Shown in pieces: positions 33,722-43,605 of a stretch of 64,000 nucleotides of DNA (positions within the stretch are counted from its first letter, which is position 1; every line of letters starts with the position of its first letter). The notes under the pieces were generated by a model, which worked only from the letters and a program-made list of their open reading frames with translations, made no database searches and was not told the DNA's origin. Origin of the DNA: Desulfomicrobium orale DSM 12838. Lineage in GTDB: Bacteria > Desulfobacterota > Desulfovibrionia > Desulfovibrionales > Desulfomicrobiaceae. The stretch covers positions 1,798,001-1,862,000 of the forward strand of contig NZ_CP014230.1 of assembly GCF_001553625.1 (NCBI RefSeq), given 5' to 3'. The position numbers and the translations under genes were made by a program.

Positions 33722-34639
33722 TTATTCCCCGGCCGCCAGAAAGGTCCGGACATGGGCCGTCATCGTCTTCGTGTCCGAAGGCTCGCACCAGACGACGCTC
33801 TTGTCTCCGCGAAACCAGGTCAGCTGCCGCTTGGCGTAGGCTCTGGTGTTGCGCAGCCAGCGGAGCTTCGCGTCCTCCATGTCCGCGCCGTCCAGCAGTA
33901 CGGACAGAAGCTCCGGGCAGCCGATGCCGGAAAATCCCGGCGCGTTCCTGTCCGGGCAGGAGGCATAGGCCGCCGCCACTTCTTCCCGCGCGCCACGTTC
34001 CAGCATCAGGTCGATGCGCCGGGCCAGGCGGGGAGTGAGCGGGTCCAGCTCGGCCCGCAGACCGATCTTCAGGACGCGCAGATCCGGCGGCGCCTGGGTC
34101 TGGCCGTGCCACCAGGTCATGTTTTTCCCGGTGCCCGCGCAGACTTCCAGGGCGCGGCAGATGCGCTGCGGGTCATTGGGATGGATTCTGGCCGCGTAGT
34201 CCGGATCGAGTCCGGCAAGGCGTGCGTGCAAAGCTGCGGAGCCCAGGGCCGCGCACTCCCGGCTCACGGCGTCCCGGACGGCGGGGTCAATATCCGGGAT
34301 GGGAGCCAGCCCGTCCAGCAGAGCGCGCAGATAAAGTCCTGTTCCGCCGACCAGAATAGGCGTCAGTCCCCGGCTTTTCAGGCTGTGGGCCGCGCCGAGG
34401 AGTTCGGCGGAAAAGGCCCCGGCCCGGACCGGCGTTTCCACCGGCAGATAGCCGTAGAGCAGATGCGGACAGCGGCGTTGCTCTCCGGGGCTGGGCTGGG
34501 CCGTGACCACGGGCAGTCCGGCGTATACCTGCCGGGAATCGAAATTGACCACGCCGCCGCCCACTGCTCCGGCCAGGGCGAGGGCCGCGTCGGTCTTGCC
34601 CGTGCCCGTGGCGCCCACCAGACAGACGAGGGAGATCAT
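33722..34639 (-). CDS. miaA: tRNA dimethylallyltransferase MiaA
   Basis: The 305-residue enzyme adds a dimethylallyl group to A37 of tRNAs reading UNN codons. The P-loop GATGTGKTDAALALA (about residues 9-23), the substrate motif FDSRQVYAGLPVVTAQPS and VGGTGLYLRALLDGL are all family features. The C-terminal block has RRNTRAYAKRQLTWFRG in the form LRNTRAYAKRQLTWFRG. The start overlaps coaD by four bases. Confidence 0.96.
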   Translation of the reverse strand: MISLVCLVGATGTGKTDAALALAGAVGGGVVNFDSRQVYAGLPVVTAQPSPGEQRRCPHLLYGYLPVETPVRAGAFSAELLGAAHSLKSRGLTPILVGGTGLYLRALLDGLAPIPDIDPAVRDAVSRECAALGSAALHARLAGLDPDYAARIHPNDPQRICRALEVCAGTGKNMTWWHGQTQAPPDLRVLKIGLRAELDPLTPRLARRIDLMLERGAREEVAAAYASCPDRNAPGFSGIGCPELLSVLLDGADMEDAKLRWLRNTRAYAKRQLTWFRGDKSVVWCEPSDTKTMTAHVRTFLAAGE

Positions 34640-35163
34640 GGCCGCGCCGGTTCTCCGGTCACGGCGCGGCGTTCGTCCATGCGCCGTCTGACCCGGTGCA
34701 GAATGTTCTCGGGCACCAGCCCCTCGATGCTTCCGCCCAGCCGGGCCACGTCCTTTATGATGGTCGAGCTGATGTACAGCCAGCGGTAGTCCGTCATCAT
34801 GAACACCGTGTGGATGCTGGGCTTGATCTTGCGGTTCATGAGGGCCATCTGGAATTCGTACTCGAAATCCGAGACGGCCCGCAGGCCGCGCAGGATGGTG
34901 TTGGCTCCCTTGCCCGGCACATAGTCCACCAGCAGGCCGGAAAATCCTTCCACCTCCACCCGGTGCTGACCGCGAAAAGTTTCGCGGATCATGTCCACCC
35001 GCTCCTCCAGCGAGAACAGGGGATTTTTTCCCGAGTCCATAGCCACGGCCACGACAACGCGGTCGAAGACTTCCAGGCCCCGGCGCACGATGCTCAGATG
35101 CCCGTTGGTGAAGGGATCGAAGGTGCCCGGATAGACGGCCGCGCGTTCTACTCTTTGCGCCAT
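34636..35163 (-). CDS. coaD: phosphopantetheine adenylyltransferase CoaD
   Basis: The 175-residue enzyme makes dephospho-CoA from phosphopantetheine and ATP. The nucleotidyltransferase motif GTFDPFTNGHLSIVRR (about residues 13-28) and the second motif YISSTIIKDVARLGGSIEG are present. The C-terminus is about 10-15 residues longer than E. coli CoaD. It overlaps rsmD by 16 bases and miaA by four. The rsmD-coaD pairing is common in bacteria. Confidence 0.96.
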   Translation of the reverse strand: MAQRVERAAVYPGTFDPFTNGHLSIVRRGLEVFDRVVVAVAMDSGKNPLFSLEERVDMIRETFRGQHRVEVEGFSGLLVDYVPGKGANTILRGLRAVSDFEYEFQMALMNRKIKPSIHTVFMMTDYRWLYISSTIIKDVARLGGSIEGLVPENILHRVRRRMDERRAVTGEPARP

Positions 35164-35708
35164 ATGAGGATCCTTGTTTGTCCGTATGATTTGTCCCGCA
35201 GGAGGGTCAGGGCCGGATGGACGGGCTCCTCAAGCTCCAGCCCGGCTTCCAGCTCGGCGCAGAGGAGCCCTCCGTGCGCCAGCCAGCCCCGTTCCGCCAT
35301 ATGGAGCAGGGCGGGCAGAAGGGCGTCCCGGCCATAGGGCGGATCCACGAAGGCCAGATCCCAGGCCGCAGGCGTCTCCGAAGCCAGCCAGCGCAAGGCG
35401 TCGCCTCTGACCAGCCGCCAGCGTTCGCGCGCGACGCCCAGTTCCTCCAGATTGGTCCGGATGAGCCCCGCCGCACGCGCCGCCAGCTCCACGAAAAGTA
35501 CCGAAGCGGCTCCCCGGCTCAGGGCCTCGATGCCCAGAGCGCCGCTGCCCGCGAATATATCCGCCGCCCGGCAGGCGGACCAGTCCACACCCAGGGATTC
35601 GAGCATGGAAAAGACCGACTCCCGTACCCGCCCCGTGGCCGGGCGGTATCCCGGTCCTTCCGTGGTGCGGATGCGCCGTCCTTTCAGGGCCCCGGCGATG
35701 ATCCGCAT
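35148..35708 (-). CDS. rsmD: 16S rRNA (guanine966-N2)-methyltransferase RsmD
   Basis: The 186-residue methyltransferase begins MRIIAGALKGRRI. It has the SAM-binding motif ADIFAGSGALGIEALSRGA (about residues 49-67) and the catalytic motif FVDPPYGRD (about residues 120-128). It methylates G966 in 16S rRNA. It lies three bases after the metallo-beta-lactamase gene and overlaps coaD, so all four genes form one leftward operon. Confidence 0.95.
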   Translation of the reverse strand: MRIIAGALKGRRIRTTEGPGYRPATGRVRESVFSMLESLGVDWSACRAADIFAGSGALGIEALSRGAASVLFVELAARAAGLIRTNLEELGVARERWRLVRGDALRWLASETPAAWDLAFVDPPYGRDALLPALLHMAERGWLAHGGLLCAELEAGLELEEPVHPALTLLRDKSYGQTRILIWRKE

Positions 35709-35711
35709 GGA

Positions 35712-37352
35712 CTATTTTTCGCCGCCGTTGCGCTGCTCGAACATGAGCTCGGACAGGATGGACGTGAACCGGGAATTGATTTCCAGCAGTCCGCCCCGGA
35801 TTTCCACCTGGTTGGTCTGCCCCATGCGCCGCAGATAGTCCACCCGGTCCCGCACCTGTCCCAGTTTGTCCGCCGTTTCCTCCAGCAGGTATTCCCAGTC
35901 GATGCGCGGCGCGGCCAGGTACGGTCTGGCCGTAAGCTCGAAACGGCCGCCCTTTTCCAGCAGGCATTCGTCCAGATAGTCGGGGATGTGCACTTCCAGT
36001 CCGAACCGCTCGCGGATCAGACCGGCCAGCACCTCCTGTCCCGAATGTTCCCCGTGCACCAGATAGACCTGCATGTCCGGGTTGCGGAAGTGGGAGAGCC
36101 AGTCCAGTATCTGCTGCTGCCCGGCGTGCCCGGAAAAACCGCCGATGGTGAACACCCTGGCCTGGACCGCCAGCTCTTCGCCCAGAATCCGTATGCTCCG
36201 GGCTCCATCCACGATGCGCCGCCCCGGCGTGCCTTCGGCCTGGAAGCCGACAAAGACGATGGCCGCTCCGGGCTTCCAGAGATTGTGCCGCAGGTGATGC
36301 TTGATCCGGCCCGCGTTGGCCATGCCGCTGCCCGCAATGACCACGGCCGGTCCCGGATTGGTGTTGATGGCCCGGGACTCCTCGGGCGTGAGGGTGTAGC
36401 GCAGGTTGGGCAGTTCCAGCGGATTTTCGCCGTCCTTCATCAGAGTCTTGGTCTGCTGGTCGTAGTAATCCCAGTGCTTGCGGAAAATTTCCGTGGCCTT
36501 GATGGCCAGAGGGCTGTCCACGATGACGGGCATGTCCTCCGGCAGACGGCCTTCCTTGCGCAGCAGGTGCAGGGAATACAGAAGCTCCTGAGTCCGTTCC
36601 ACGGCGAAAGCCGGAATGATGACCTTTTCGCCCCGGCTGTAGCTGTAGGCGATGGCCTCGGCCAGTTCGTCCCTGGTCTGGGTTTCGTTTTTGTGATTGC
36701 GTCCGCCGTAGGTGGATTCCAGAAAAAGAAAGTCCGCCGTTTCCACGGTCTGGGGATCGCGGATCAGCAGCTGATTGGGACGGCCCAGGTCTCCGGAAAA
36801 GACCAGTTTCTGTTCGGTGTCGCCTTCGCGGACCCAGAGCTCGATGAATGCCGAGCCCAGAATGTGTCCGGCGTCGTTGTACACCACGCGGATGCCCTCG
36901 GCGGGCTCGAAGGCCTGGTTGTATTCCTGCGTCTTCAGCTGCGTGAGGGCCTGCTGGGCGTCCTCCACGGTGTAGAGGGGTTCCACCGGCGGCGCGCCGG
37001 TCCGCTGTTTCTTCGCGCTGCGCCATTTGGCCTCGGTTTCCTGGATGCGGGCGCTGTCTTCCAGCATGATGCCAAGCAGGTCCACGGTGGGAGCCGTGGC
37101 GTACACCGGGCCGGAAAAACCCTGGGCCACCAGACGGGGCAGAAGGCCCGAATGGTCGATGTGGGCGTGGGTCAGCAGAATGAAATCCAGGGACTCGGGG
37201 CGGTAGAGTCCGTCTTCGTCCCGGTTGCGCAGTTCGATGTCGCGGTTGCCCTGATGCATGCCGCAGTCGATGGCGAAGCGGGACCGGCCGCATTCCAGCA
37301 CATAGCACGAGCCGGTCACGGTCCGGGCGGCTCCGAGAAAGGTAATCTTCAT
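35712..37352 (-). CDS. beta-CASP metallo-beta-lactamase (probable RNA nuclease)
   Basis: The 546-residue protein starts MKITFLGAARTVTGSCYVLE. It has the zinc motif THAHIDHSGLLPRL (about residues 60-73), the fourth motif SGDLGRPNQ, and the beta-CASP motifs including IAGSGMANAGRIKHHL and the late FSGHAGQQQILDWL. This is the YsbL/CPSF-like group of RNA endonucleases. Cellular substrates are not known for these bacterial forms. It is the first gene of the leftward operon; an AAGGAG-type site (TTCAAGGAGCC) precedes the ATG. Confidence 0.92.
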   Translation of the reverse strand: MKITFLGAARTVTGSCYVLECGRSRFAIDCGMHQGNRDIELRNRDEDGLYRPESLDFILLTHAHIDHSGLLPRLVAQGFSGPVYATAPTVDLLGIMLEDSARIQETEAKWRSAKKQRTGAPPVEPLYTVEDAQQALTQLKTQEYNQAFEPAEGIRVVYNDAGHILGSAFIELWVREGDTEQKLVFSGDLGRPNQLLIRDPQTVETADFLFLESTYGGRNHKNETQTRDELAEAIAYSYSRGEKVIIPAFAVERTQELLYSLHLLRKEGRLPEDMPVIVDSPLAIKATEIFRKHWDYYDQQTKTLMKDGENPLELPNLRYTLTPEESRAINTNPGPAVVIAGSGMANAGRIKHHLRHNLWKPGAAIVFVGFQAEGTPGRRIVDGARSIRILGEELAVQARVFTIGGFSGHAGQQQILDWLSHFRNPDMQVYLVHGEHSGQEVLAGLIRERFGLEVHIPDYLDECLLEKGGRFELTARPYLAAPRIDWEYLLEETADKLGQVRDRVDYLRRMGQTNQVEIRGGLLEINSRFTSILSELMFEQRNGGEK

Positions 37353-37594
37353 TCATGGCTCCTTGAAGGATGATGCCGGATGGTCCGGCCTGGCGGCCGC
37401 AAGGTTCGTGCGCCGCCGGAAAGATCGGCAGCCGGAGCCGTTTCGTAAAAAAGTTACGTCCCATGATCAATGCACGATTTTTTCCGTCGGCCATGTCCGC
37501 CTTCAGGCGTATCCCGGAACCGGGCCCGGGGCGCTCCGGCGGATTTGCGCTCCGGGCTTTTTCATATAAGCATCCGGGACCACGGCGGGCGAAC

Positions 37595-38263
37595 ATGCAT
37601 AATCCTTTTGAAGCACTCAAAAAAAATCCGGAGCTGCGGAAACGGCTGAAGCGCGCGGCCCGCCCTGTCCCTTTGGAGAAGAAAGAGCCGGAGTCCCTGT
37701 CCGAGGAGGATGCCTTCCTGGCGGCCGTGGCCGGAGTCACTCCCCTCGGGCCCGGAGGCAGGGCCGTGACGCCGCCGGTTTCCCGGAAGACGCCCGCCGC
37801 GCCGCCGTCCTTTTCGAGCCTTCTGGAAGAGCACATCGAATTTGACATGGACTATTCCCGCGAATTTCTGACGGGGCAGGTCCGCGGGCTGGACTCGAGG
37901 ACAATCCAGAAGCTCAGGGCCGGACAGTTCAGCATCCAGGGGCATCTGGACATGCACGGCATGAACGCGGAGCAGGCCAGAACGGCCCTGTCCGGCTTTC
38001 TGCGGCGCAGCTACATGGAAGGAAAGCGCTCCGTTCTGGTCATCACCGGCCGGGGGCTCAACTCTCCCGACGGCCAGGGCGTGCTCCGTCAGGAGCTTTC
38101 CTCCTGGCTGACCCAGGCCCCGCTCAAGCGGATCGTGCTGGCCTTCGCCACGGCCCAGCCCAGACACGGCGGCAGCGGGGCGGTCTATCTGCTTCTGCGC
38201 CGGATGCGCAAAGACCGGGGCAAGATTGTCTGGGAAGAGGTGTTCGCCGATCTCGACGGATGA
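37595..38263 (+). CDS. Smr-domain protein
   Basis: The 222-residue protein has a C-terminal Smr domain (about residues 125-215): LDMHGMNAEQARTALSGFL, then VLVITGRGLNSPDGQGVLRQ, and a closing AQPRHGGSGAVYLLLRR. The domain of this family nicks DNA or cleaves RNA; the short stand-alone type (YfcN/SmrB-like) acts on stalled ribosomes in E. coli. The N-terminal 100 residues are charged and proline-rich. The start MHNPFEALKKNPELRKRLKR at 37595 fits best although the ribosome site is weak. It is divergent from the metallo-beta-lactamase gene and upstream of ftsY. Confidence 0.88.
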   Translation: MHNPFEALKKNPELRKRLKRAARPVPLEKKEPESLSEEDAFLAAVAGVTPLGPGGRAVTPPVSRKTPAAPPSFSSLLEEHIEFDMDYSREFLTGQVRGLDSRTIQKLRAGQFSIQGHLDMHGMNAEQARTALSGFLRRSYMEGKRSVLVITGRGLNSPDGQGVLRQELSSWLTQAPLKRIVLAFATAQPRHGGSGAVYLLLRRMRKDRGKIVWEEVFADLDG

Positions 38264-38360
38264 GCGCAGGTCCGGCCGGCTCTGTTCCCCGATTTGGCTT
38301 TTGTGAGGCAAGAGGCTACGAAACCTCCCTTTATCCGAAATTTATTCCACAGGAACAGTC

Positions 38361-40028
38361 ATGGGCTTTTTCTCCAGCATCAAGAAACTCTGGGGCGCGG
38401 ATTCGCAGCCGACGCAGGAAACATCCGGCGGCGGACCGGAGGAAATTCTTTCCCCGGCCGGAGAATCGCCGGAAACCGTTCAGGCGGAAACCCCGGCCGC
38501 GCCGGAACCGATCCGTGCGGCTGAAGAACGGCCCGCCGAAGCGCCGGAAGGCCCGGAGACAGATTTTTTTGCGGAGCCGGAGCGGGGGACGGACATCAGT
38601 GCCACGGCACCGGATGAGGCTCTGGTGGATGCGGATAAAAAACATGAAGATTCCGCGCCACAGACCGCGCCCCCGGAAGAAGCCCGGTCCGTCCGGCCGG
38701 AGCCACCTGCTCCTTCCAAAGCAAAAGGCGGCTGGCGGGAATTTTTCGGCTTCGGGGCGAAGGCTCCTGAAGAGCGGGAGGAAGCCAGGGAGCCGGTTCT
38801 TTTCCAGGAGAAGCCTTCCGCCGAACGGCTCGAACCCTGGCAGCAGAATCTGCTTCAGGCTCTGGAGGGCGCCGAACCCAGACTGTCCGCATGGATGACG
38901 CATCTGCTGGCCGGAGTGGAAAAACGCGGCGAACCCCTGTGGGACCGGCTGCGCTTCCTGTTTGCCCGGCTGGAGGTTCCGGCCGCCGAAGGCGAGGATT
39001 TCATTCGCCGTTTCGATACCTGGCTGCGGGACATGGAATACGATCATGTGGATGAGTTCCGCTCGGAACTGCAATACCGCATGGCCCTTGCTCTGGAGCT
39101 GGAGGACGAGGAGGACGAGCGCGACCGCCTTTTCCTGAAGCTTTCCGCCGGGCTGGACAGGACCCGGGCCCAGCTGACCATGCGCATCGACCAGCTGCTG
39201 GCCATGGCGGGCGGCTACGACGACGCCTTCTGGGAAGAACTGGAGGAAATCCTGCTCATGGCCGATGTGGGCGTGAACGCCACCCAAGAACTTTTCAAGC
39301 GCCTCAAACCCAGACTCCGCCAGAGCGCGGCCCGGGATGCGGCGGAGTTCAAGGCCCTGCTCAAGGAGGAAATGGCCGCGGTCTTCGTCGACCCCGCGCC
39401 CCCCGCGGCTCCGAACCCGCTGGAGGTCGTCCTCATGGTTGGCGTGAATGGTGCAGGCAAGACTACCACCATCGCCAAGCTGGCTCATCGGGCGCAGATG
39501 CAGGGCCGCAAGGTGCTGGTGGCCGCCGGAGACACTTTTCGGGCCGCGGCCATCGAGCAGTTGCAGGTCTGGTCCAGGCGGATCGGCGCGGGTTTTTATG
39601 CCAAGGGGCATGGCAGCGATCCGGCGGCAGTGGCTTTCGAGGCCGTGGATTATGCCATGAAAGAAGGCTACGACCTGCTTTTTGTGGATACGGCAGGGCG
39701 TTTGCAGACAAAGCACAATCTCATGGAAGAGCTGAAGAAGATCAACCGCGTGCTGGGCAAGAAACTGGAAGGCGCCCCGCACCGCACGGTGCTGGTGCTG
39801 GACGCGACCACGGGCCAGAACGCCCTGTCCCAGGTCAGAATATTTTCTCAGGCCGCTCCCGTGACCGAGGTCATTCTGACCAAGCTCGACGGTACGGCCA
39901 AAGGCGGCATCATCGTGGCCATCGCCCTGGAATTCGGCCTGCCCATCAGCTTTGTGGGACTGGGAGAAAAAATGGAAGACCTGCGTCCCTTCTCGGGACA
40001 GGAGTTTGTAAACGCCCTCTTTGACTGA
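38361..40028 (+). CDS. ftsY: signal recognition particle receptor FtsY
   Basis: The 555-residue GTPase receives ribosome-SRP complexes at the membrane. The N-terminal 200 residues are acidic and Glu/Pro/Ala-rich (the A domain), starting with a short amphipathic [12 protein letters not shown] anchor. The NG domain follows: [21 protein letters not shown]1 [17 protein letters not shown] (about residue 362), [30 protein letters not shown], and [10 protein letters not shown]. It ends FVNALFD. The start MGFFSSIKK has a weak site. The acidic extension contains a second amphipathic [12 protein letters not shown] segment near residue 122, a possible repeat of the membrane-contact helix. Confidence 0.95.
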   Translation: MGFFSSIKKLWGADSQPTQETSGGGPEEILSPAGESPETVQAETPAAPEPIRAAEERPAEAPEGPETDFFAEPERGTDISATAPDEALVDADKKHEDSAPQTAPPEEARSVRPEPPAPSKAKGGWREFFGFGAKAPEEREEAREPVLFQEKPSAERLEPWQQNLLQALEGAEPRLSAWMTHLLAGVEKRGEPLWDRLRFLFARLEVPAAEGEDFIRRFDTWLRDMEYDHVDEFRSELQYRMALALELEDEEDERDRLFLKLSAGLDRTRAQLTMRIDQLLAMAGGYDDAFWEELEEILLMADVGVNATQELFKRLKPRLRQSAARDAAEFKALLKEEMAAVFVDPAPPAAPNPLEVVLMVGVNGAGKTTTIAKLAHRAQMQGRKVLVAAGDTFRAAAIEQLQVWSRRIGAGFYAKGHGSDPAAVAFEAVDYAMKEGYDLLFVDTAGRLQTKHNLMEELKKINRVLGKKLEGAPHRTVLVLDATTGQNALSQVRIFSQAAPVTEVILTKLDGTAKGGIIVAIALEFGLPISFVGLGEKMEDLRPFSGQEFVNALFD

Positions 40029-40203
40029 GGCGTCCCGTTACTGACGCGCAGTCAGAAAATTGGCCGCAAGTGAGGAATGGATGCATCGTGCGAACGCATG
40101 ACACATCCATTTCTTGTACACTCTTGACGAAGCCTCGCGTTCGTCAGGAAGCCCCTTGGGAGGCCTCCCGCGTTCGCCTTGGCAAATATATGGAATCCTC
40201 AAG

Positions 40204-41660
40204 ATGGATGCATTTCAGATACTGGTTGTGGATGACGAGTCCGCACTGCGGGAGATCTACCAGGAAGCCCTGACGGATGACGGATACAATGTGGATGTGG
40301 CCGGGAGTGGACGCGAGGCCCTCGGCAAGCTGATCAGTATGATCTGGTCATCAGCGATCTGCGCATGCCCGACATGAACGGTCAGGAACTGCTGACGGCG
40401 ATCCGACAGCGCAATCTGGACGTGGATTTTCTGGTCATGACCGGGTTCGGCACCACGGAAACCGCCGTGGAGTTCATGCGGGACGGCGCGGTGGACTACA
40501 TATCCAAGCCATTCGACATCAAGCAGATGCTCCTGCGCGTTCATGCGGTTCTGGACCGGCGGGTCATCCGCCGGAAGCAGGAAAAACTGTCCGCCGTGGT
40601 ACGCATGCTCAATCTGAGCAAGGGGCTCGCCAGCCAGCTCGACCATATCGCGGTGGTGGACGAATTTTTGTGTCATCTGAGCGAGAATTTCAATCCGGAC
40701 AGCATCTGCCTTCTTCTGCCCGATCTTCCGGACCAGAGTCCGAACATCGTCCGGGGAAATCTGCTGCGCCTCAACGAGAGACTGAACCGCTTTGTGACAA
40801 AGTTGTGCCGGGAGGTCATGGCGAGTGGGCGTTCCCATCTGCTCGACAGATTCACGATGCACGATTCCTCCTTCGATCCGTCCCTTTTTCCCGGGGGCTT
40901 CAATTATTCGGTCATGGCCCTGCCTCTTGATCTGCCGCAGAAGCGCATCGGGGTCATCGCTCTTGTCCGCGACGGCAGCGAAGCGCTGTACAGGGCAGAA
41001 GATCTGCAACTGCTGGGCGTTTTCGCCTCGCATACGGCCTCGGCTTTGGAGAACGCCCGCCTCTATCCCCGGCTGCACGCCATGAACCATGAGATGATCC
41101 GGTCCTTCTCCCATGCGGTCGAGGTCAAGGATCTGTACACCAAGGGGCATTCCGAACGTGTGGCCACATACGCCTGCCGGTTGGGGAGGGCATTGCAGCT
41201 GGGCTCCGGCGAACTGGAGAAGCTCTATGTCGCCGGCATACTGCACGACATCGGGAAGATCGGCATTCCCGATCGTATTCTGAACAAGCCCGGAGCGCTG
41301 GGTGAGGAAGAGTTCGAGATCATGAAGCGTCACGCTTTTATGGGCCGGGAGATTCTGGGGCAGATCGAATCCATGGGGGAGGTGACATCGATTGTTTTCC
41401 ACCACCATGAACGCATGGACGGCCAGGGGTATCCCGATGGGCTGTCCGGCGACGCGGTGCCCTTTCTGTCTCGGATCATCTCCTTGGCGGACAGTTATGA
41501 AGCCATGACCTCCAGCCGTTCGTACCGCCGGGCTCTGCCCATGGAGAAGGTTGTCCGCATTCTGCAGGACGGGGCCGGCTCGCAGTGGGACCAGGAACTT
41601 ACCGGGATCTGGCTTGATATCATGGAACGGGAACGGCCTGGATTTTCCGAGGCGTCATGA
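40204..41660 (+). pseudogene. REC - GAF-like - HD-GYP response regulator with a frameshift
   Basis: The gene would encode about 485 residues. The first frame begins MDAFQILVVDDESALREIYQ and runs to GREALGKL. One base is then missing after the CTG at 40330-40332. Inserting a G restores DQYDLVISDLRMPDMNGQEL with the phosphoacceptor Asp, and the rest follows in the second frame. Residues about 160-290 look like a GAF-type sensor. The C-terminal HD-GYP domain is intact, with HDIGKIGIPD and HHHERMDGQGYPDGL, so a shortened protein could still degrade c-di-GMP if started internally. Either the gene is broken or the base is a sequencing error. Confidence 0.85.
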
Positions 41661-41756
41661 ACGAGAGGCGTGTTCCGATGCAGAAAAATCCTCGACATTT
41701 TTTTATGGGCATGTGCCGGGCGGCCGTCCGGACGCGCCTTCAGCTGTGCTGAATCC

Positions 41757-42608
41757 ATGCCTCAGACGTTCATTCTGCCGCGAACCATCCTTACCGGACG
41801 GCTGGACAAGGCCGTGTCCGGGGTGCTGGGCATCAGCCTGCGGCAGGCCCGTCTTCTGATCGGCCAGGGGCTGGTTCTGGTTGATGGGCGCGCCGCGCGC
41901 AAGGGAATGCCTGTCCACCCCGGACAGACGGTGCGCGTGGAAACCCTGGACGCCGGGATAAACGATGTTCCGGTGCGGGCACATGTCGTGCGCCGGGAAA
42001 ACGGGTTCGCGGCCGTCATGAAACCGGGCGGGGTACATACCGTGCGGGGCAAGGGCGAACCGTGTCTGGAATCCTGCCTGGACCGGATGGGGATGCACGG
42101 CTGGATGCTGCTGAACCGCCTGGATTTTCTCACGTCGGGTCTGGTGCTGGCGGCCGCATCTTCCGAAGAAGGCGCGCGTTACAGCGCGTGGCAGGATGCG
42201 GGAGATGTCCGCAAGTGGTATCTGGCCCTGGCCCACGGCGGTATTGCCCGGGATTTTTCCGTGCGCGGCCGGATTCTGGACAGCAAGCGGCGGGTTGTCC
42301 AAGTGCTGGAGGAAGATGACGAGCCTGTCCGCTGGACGCTTGTCCGGCCCCTCGGCGCCACGGAAAAAGGCACCGCCGTGCTGATCCGCATCCGGAAAGG
42401 GCGGCGGCACCAGATCCGCGCGCACATGGCCCACGCCGGGTTTCCGCTGGTAGGCGACCCGATCTATGGAAGAGGGGAGCCCGGCGGACTGTTTCTGCAT
42501 CACTGGCGCGTGGAACTGCCGGGGTTTACGGCGCAGGAAGGGCCGGACTGGCCGGATGTCAGCCTGCCGTCCGTGGAGGCCGCAGACCTCCTGGCCGGGA
42601 CGGTATGA
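41757..42608 (+). CDS. RluD-family pseudouridine synthase
   Basis: The 283-residue protein has an N-terminal S4 RNA-binding domain (LDKAVSGVLGISLRQARLLI, about residues 15-34) and the catalytic domain with NRLDFLTSGLVLAA, whose Asp is the nucleophile. The KWYLALAHGGI and RRHQIRAHMAHAGFPLVGDP motifs are typical of RluA/RluC/RluD enzymes. The target uridine (23S rRNA or tRNA) cannot be told from the sequence. The start MPQTFILPRTILTGRLDK is chosen because it begins the S4 domain; the upstream extension in frame is not family-like. Confidence 0.9.
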   Translation: MPQTFILPRTILTGRLDKAVSGVLGISLRQARLLIGQGLVLVDGRAARKGMPVHPGQTVRVETLDAGINDVPVRAHVVRRENGFAAVMKPGGVHTVRGKGEPCLESCLDRMGMHGWMLLNRLDFLTSGLVLAAASSEEGARYSAWQDAGDVRKWYLALAHGGIARDFSVRGRILDSKRRVVQVLEEDDEPVRWTLVRPLGATEKGTAVLIRIRKGRRHQIRAHMAHAGFPLVGDPIYGRGEPGGLFLHHWRVELPGFTAQEGPDWPDVSLPSVEAADLLAGTV

Positions 42609-42720
42609 GGTGGATTCTGAGCGGGACGGGAGGCTAAAACAGAGGGACGCCTGAGGTGTGTGAGGCCGCCCGCCGCGGTAAATGACGGCGGACGGGATGT
42701 GATCTGTTTTCCGGGATTTT

Positions 42721-42924
42721 TCAGCTGTCTTTGGTTGATCCGGGCCCGGCAAGAGGCTTGAAGGCCTTTTTGGAGGCCCCGCAGACAGGGCACCTCCAGT
42801 CCTCGGGCAGGTCGGCAAACTGGACTCCCTTGGGGATCTTGCCTTTTCTGTCACCCTTGTCCGGATTGTAGATGTATCCGCAGTTGACCATCTGACATTG
42901 GTACATTTCTTCGGGATTGGCCAT
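42721..42924 (-). CDS. rubredoxin with a CX4C first cluster motif
   Basis: The 67-residue iron protein carries electrons in the cytoplasm. The two iron-binding motifs are YQCQMVNCGYIYNPDKGD, a CX4C in place of the usual CX2C, and WRCPVCGASKKAFK. An extra-long loop of this kind is known from the second rubredoxin (Rd2) of Desulfovibrio desulfuricans. GDRKGKIPKGVQFADLPEDW between them is standard. The start MANPEEMYQC has a GAGGACGAAGAC site; an upstream ATG (42942) is less likely. No oxygen-reductase partner gene is adjacent. Confidence 0.92.
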   Translation of the reverse strand: MANPEEMYQCQMVNCGYIYNPDKGDRKGKIPKGVQFADLPEDWRCPVCGASKKAFKPLAGPGSTKDS

Positions 42925-43059
42925 GTCTTCGTCCTCGTTCATGGTTCGGGTTCGCGTCATCATTTTTCCGGTTCTGCCGGATGATTCCTTCTGAAAGTTT
43001 TTCCGCAATGCGTCAATACAGGTGCGCGGGAGCGGCTGTCGCTTACGCCGGAAGATTGA

Positions 43060-43542
43060 TCATGCGTCCGTAAATCCGGCGTCTTCCGCGAGCTCTTCCC
43101 CCATGGCCGCGTTTTTGGCCAGTTCGTCGCATCGTTCGTTTTCCGGATGCCCGGCATGCCCTTTGATCCAATGGAAACGCACATCGTGGGCATGGAGAAG
43201 GGGCAGCAGGCGCTCCCACAGATCCCTGTTTTTGACGTCTTTTTTTCCGGCGGTCTTCCATCCGTTCCGCAGCCAGTTGTCCAGCCATTTCTTCACCACG
43301 GCGTCGCACACATACCGGGAGTCCGTATGCACATGGGCCACGCAGGGCTTTTTCAGTGTGCCGAGGGCATGCAGCACGGCCCTGATTTCCATCCTGTTGT
43401 TGGTGGTTTTCCGGTACCCCCGGGAGATTTCCATTCGTTTTTCCCCCCAGACCAGAATGGCTCCCCACCCGCCCGGGCCGGGATTGCCCAGACTGGAACC
43501 GTCCGTATACACCTGCACGATGGTCTTGTCCGTTTCCGCCAT
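43060..43542 (-). CDS. rnhA: ribonuclease HI
   Basis: The 160-residue enzyme cuts RNA in RNA-DNA hybrids. It shows VYTDGSSLGNPGPGGWGAIL with the first catalytic Asp, NNRMEIRAVLHAL with Glu, VHTDSRYVCDAV with Asp, and a C-terminal HAGHPENERCDELAKNA with the last His/Asp. The basic protrusion WLDNWLRNGWKTAGKKDVKN is present, so it is an HI-type enzyme of E. coli form. It is divergent from hflK, 63 bases away. Confidence 0.96.
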   Translation of the reverse strand: MAETDKTIVQVYTDGSSLGNPGPGGWGAILVWGEKRMEISRGYRKTTNNRMEIRAVLHALGTLKKPCVAHVHTDSRYVCDAVVKKWLDNWLRNGWKTAGKKDVKNRDLWERLLPLLHAHDVRFHWIKGHAGHPENERCDELAKNAAMGEELAEDAGFTDA

Positions 43543-43605
43543 AACTTGCCCGTCTGTTTGCGATTTCTTGACCTGTGTCCGGGACTCTCTTACTGTTCCG
43601 GAATT

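Noticed and set aside
35230-37848. A leftward frame of 872 codons spanning the rsmD and beta-CASP genes
   Set aside because: It lies in a different frame of the same strand as two well-supported genes and has no family similarity.
43568-43596. A TTGACC / TACTGT promoter for hflK
   Set aside because: The start site would fall at the ATG with no leader, so the match is probably chance.
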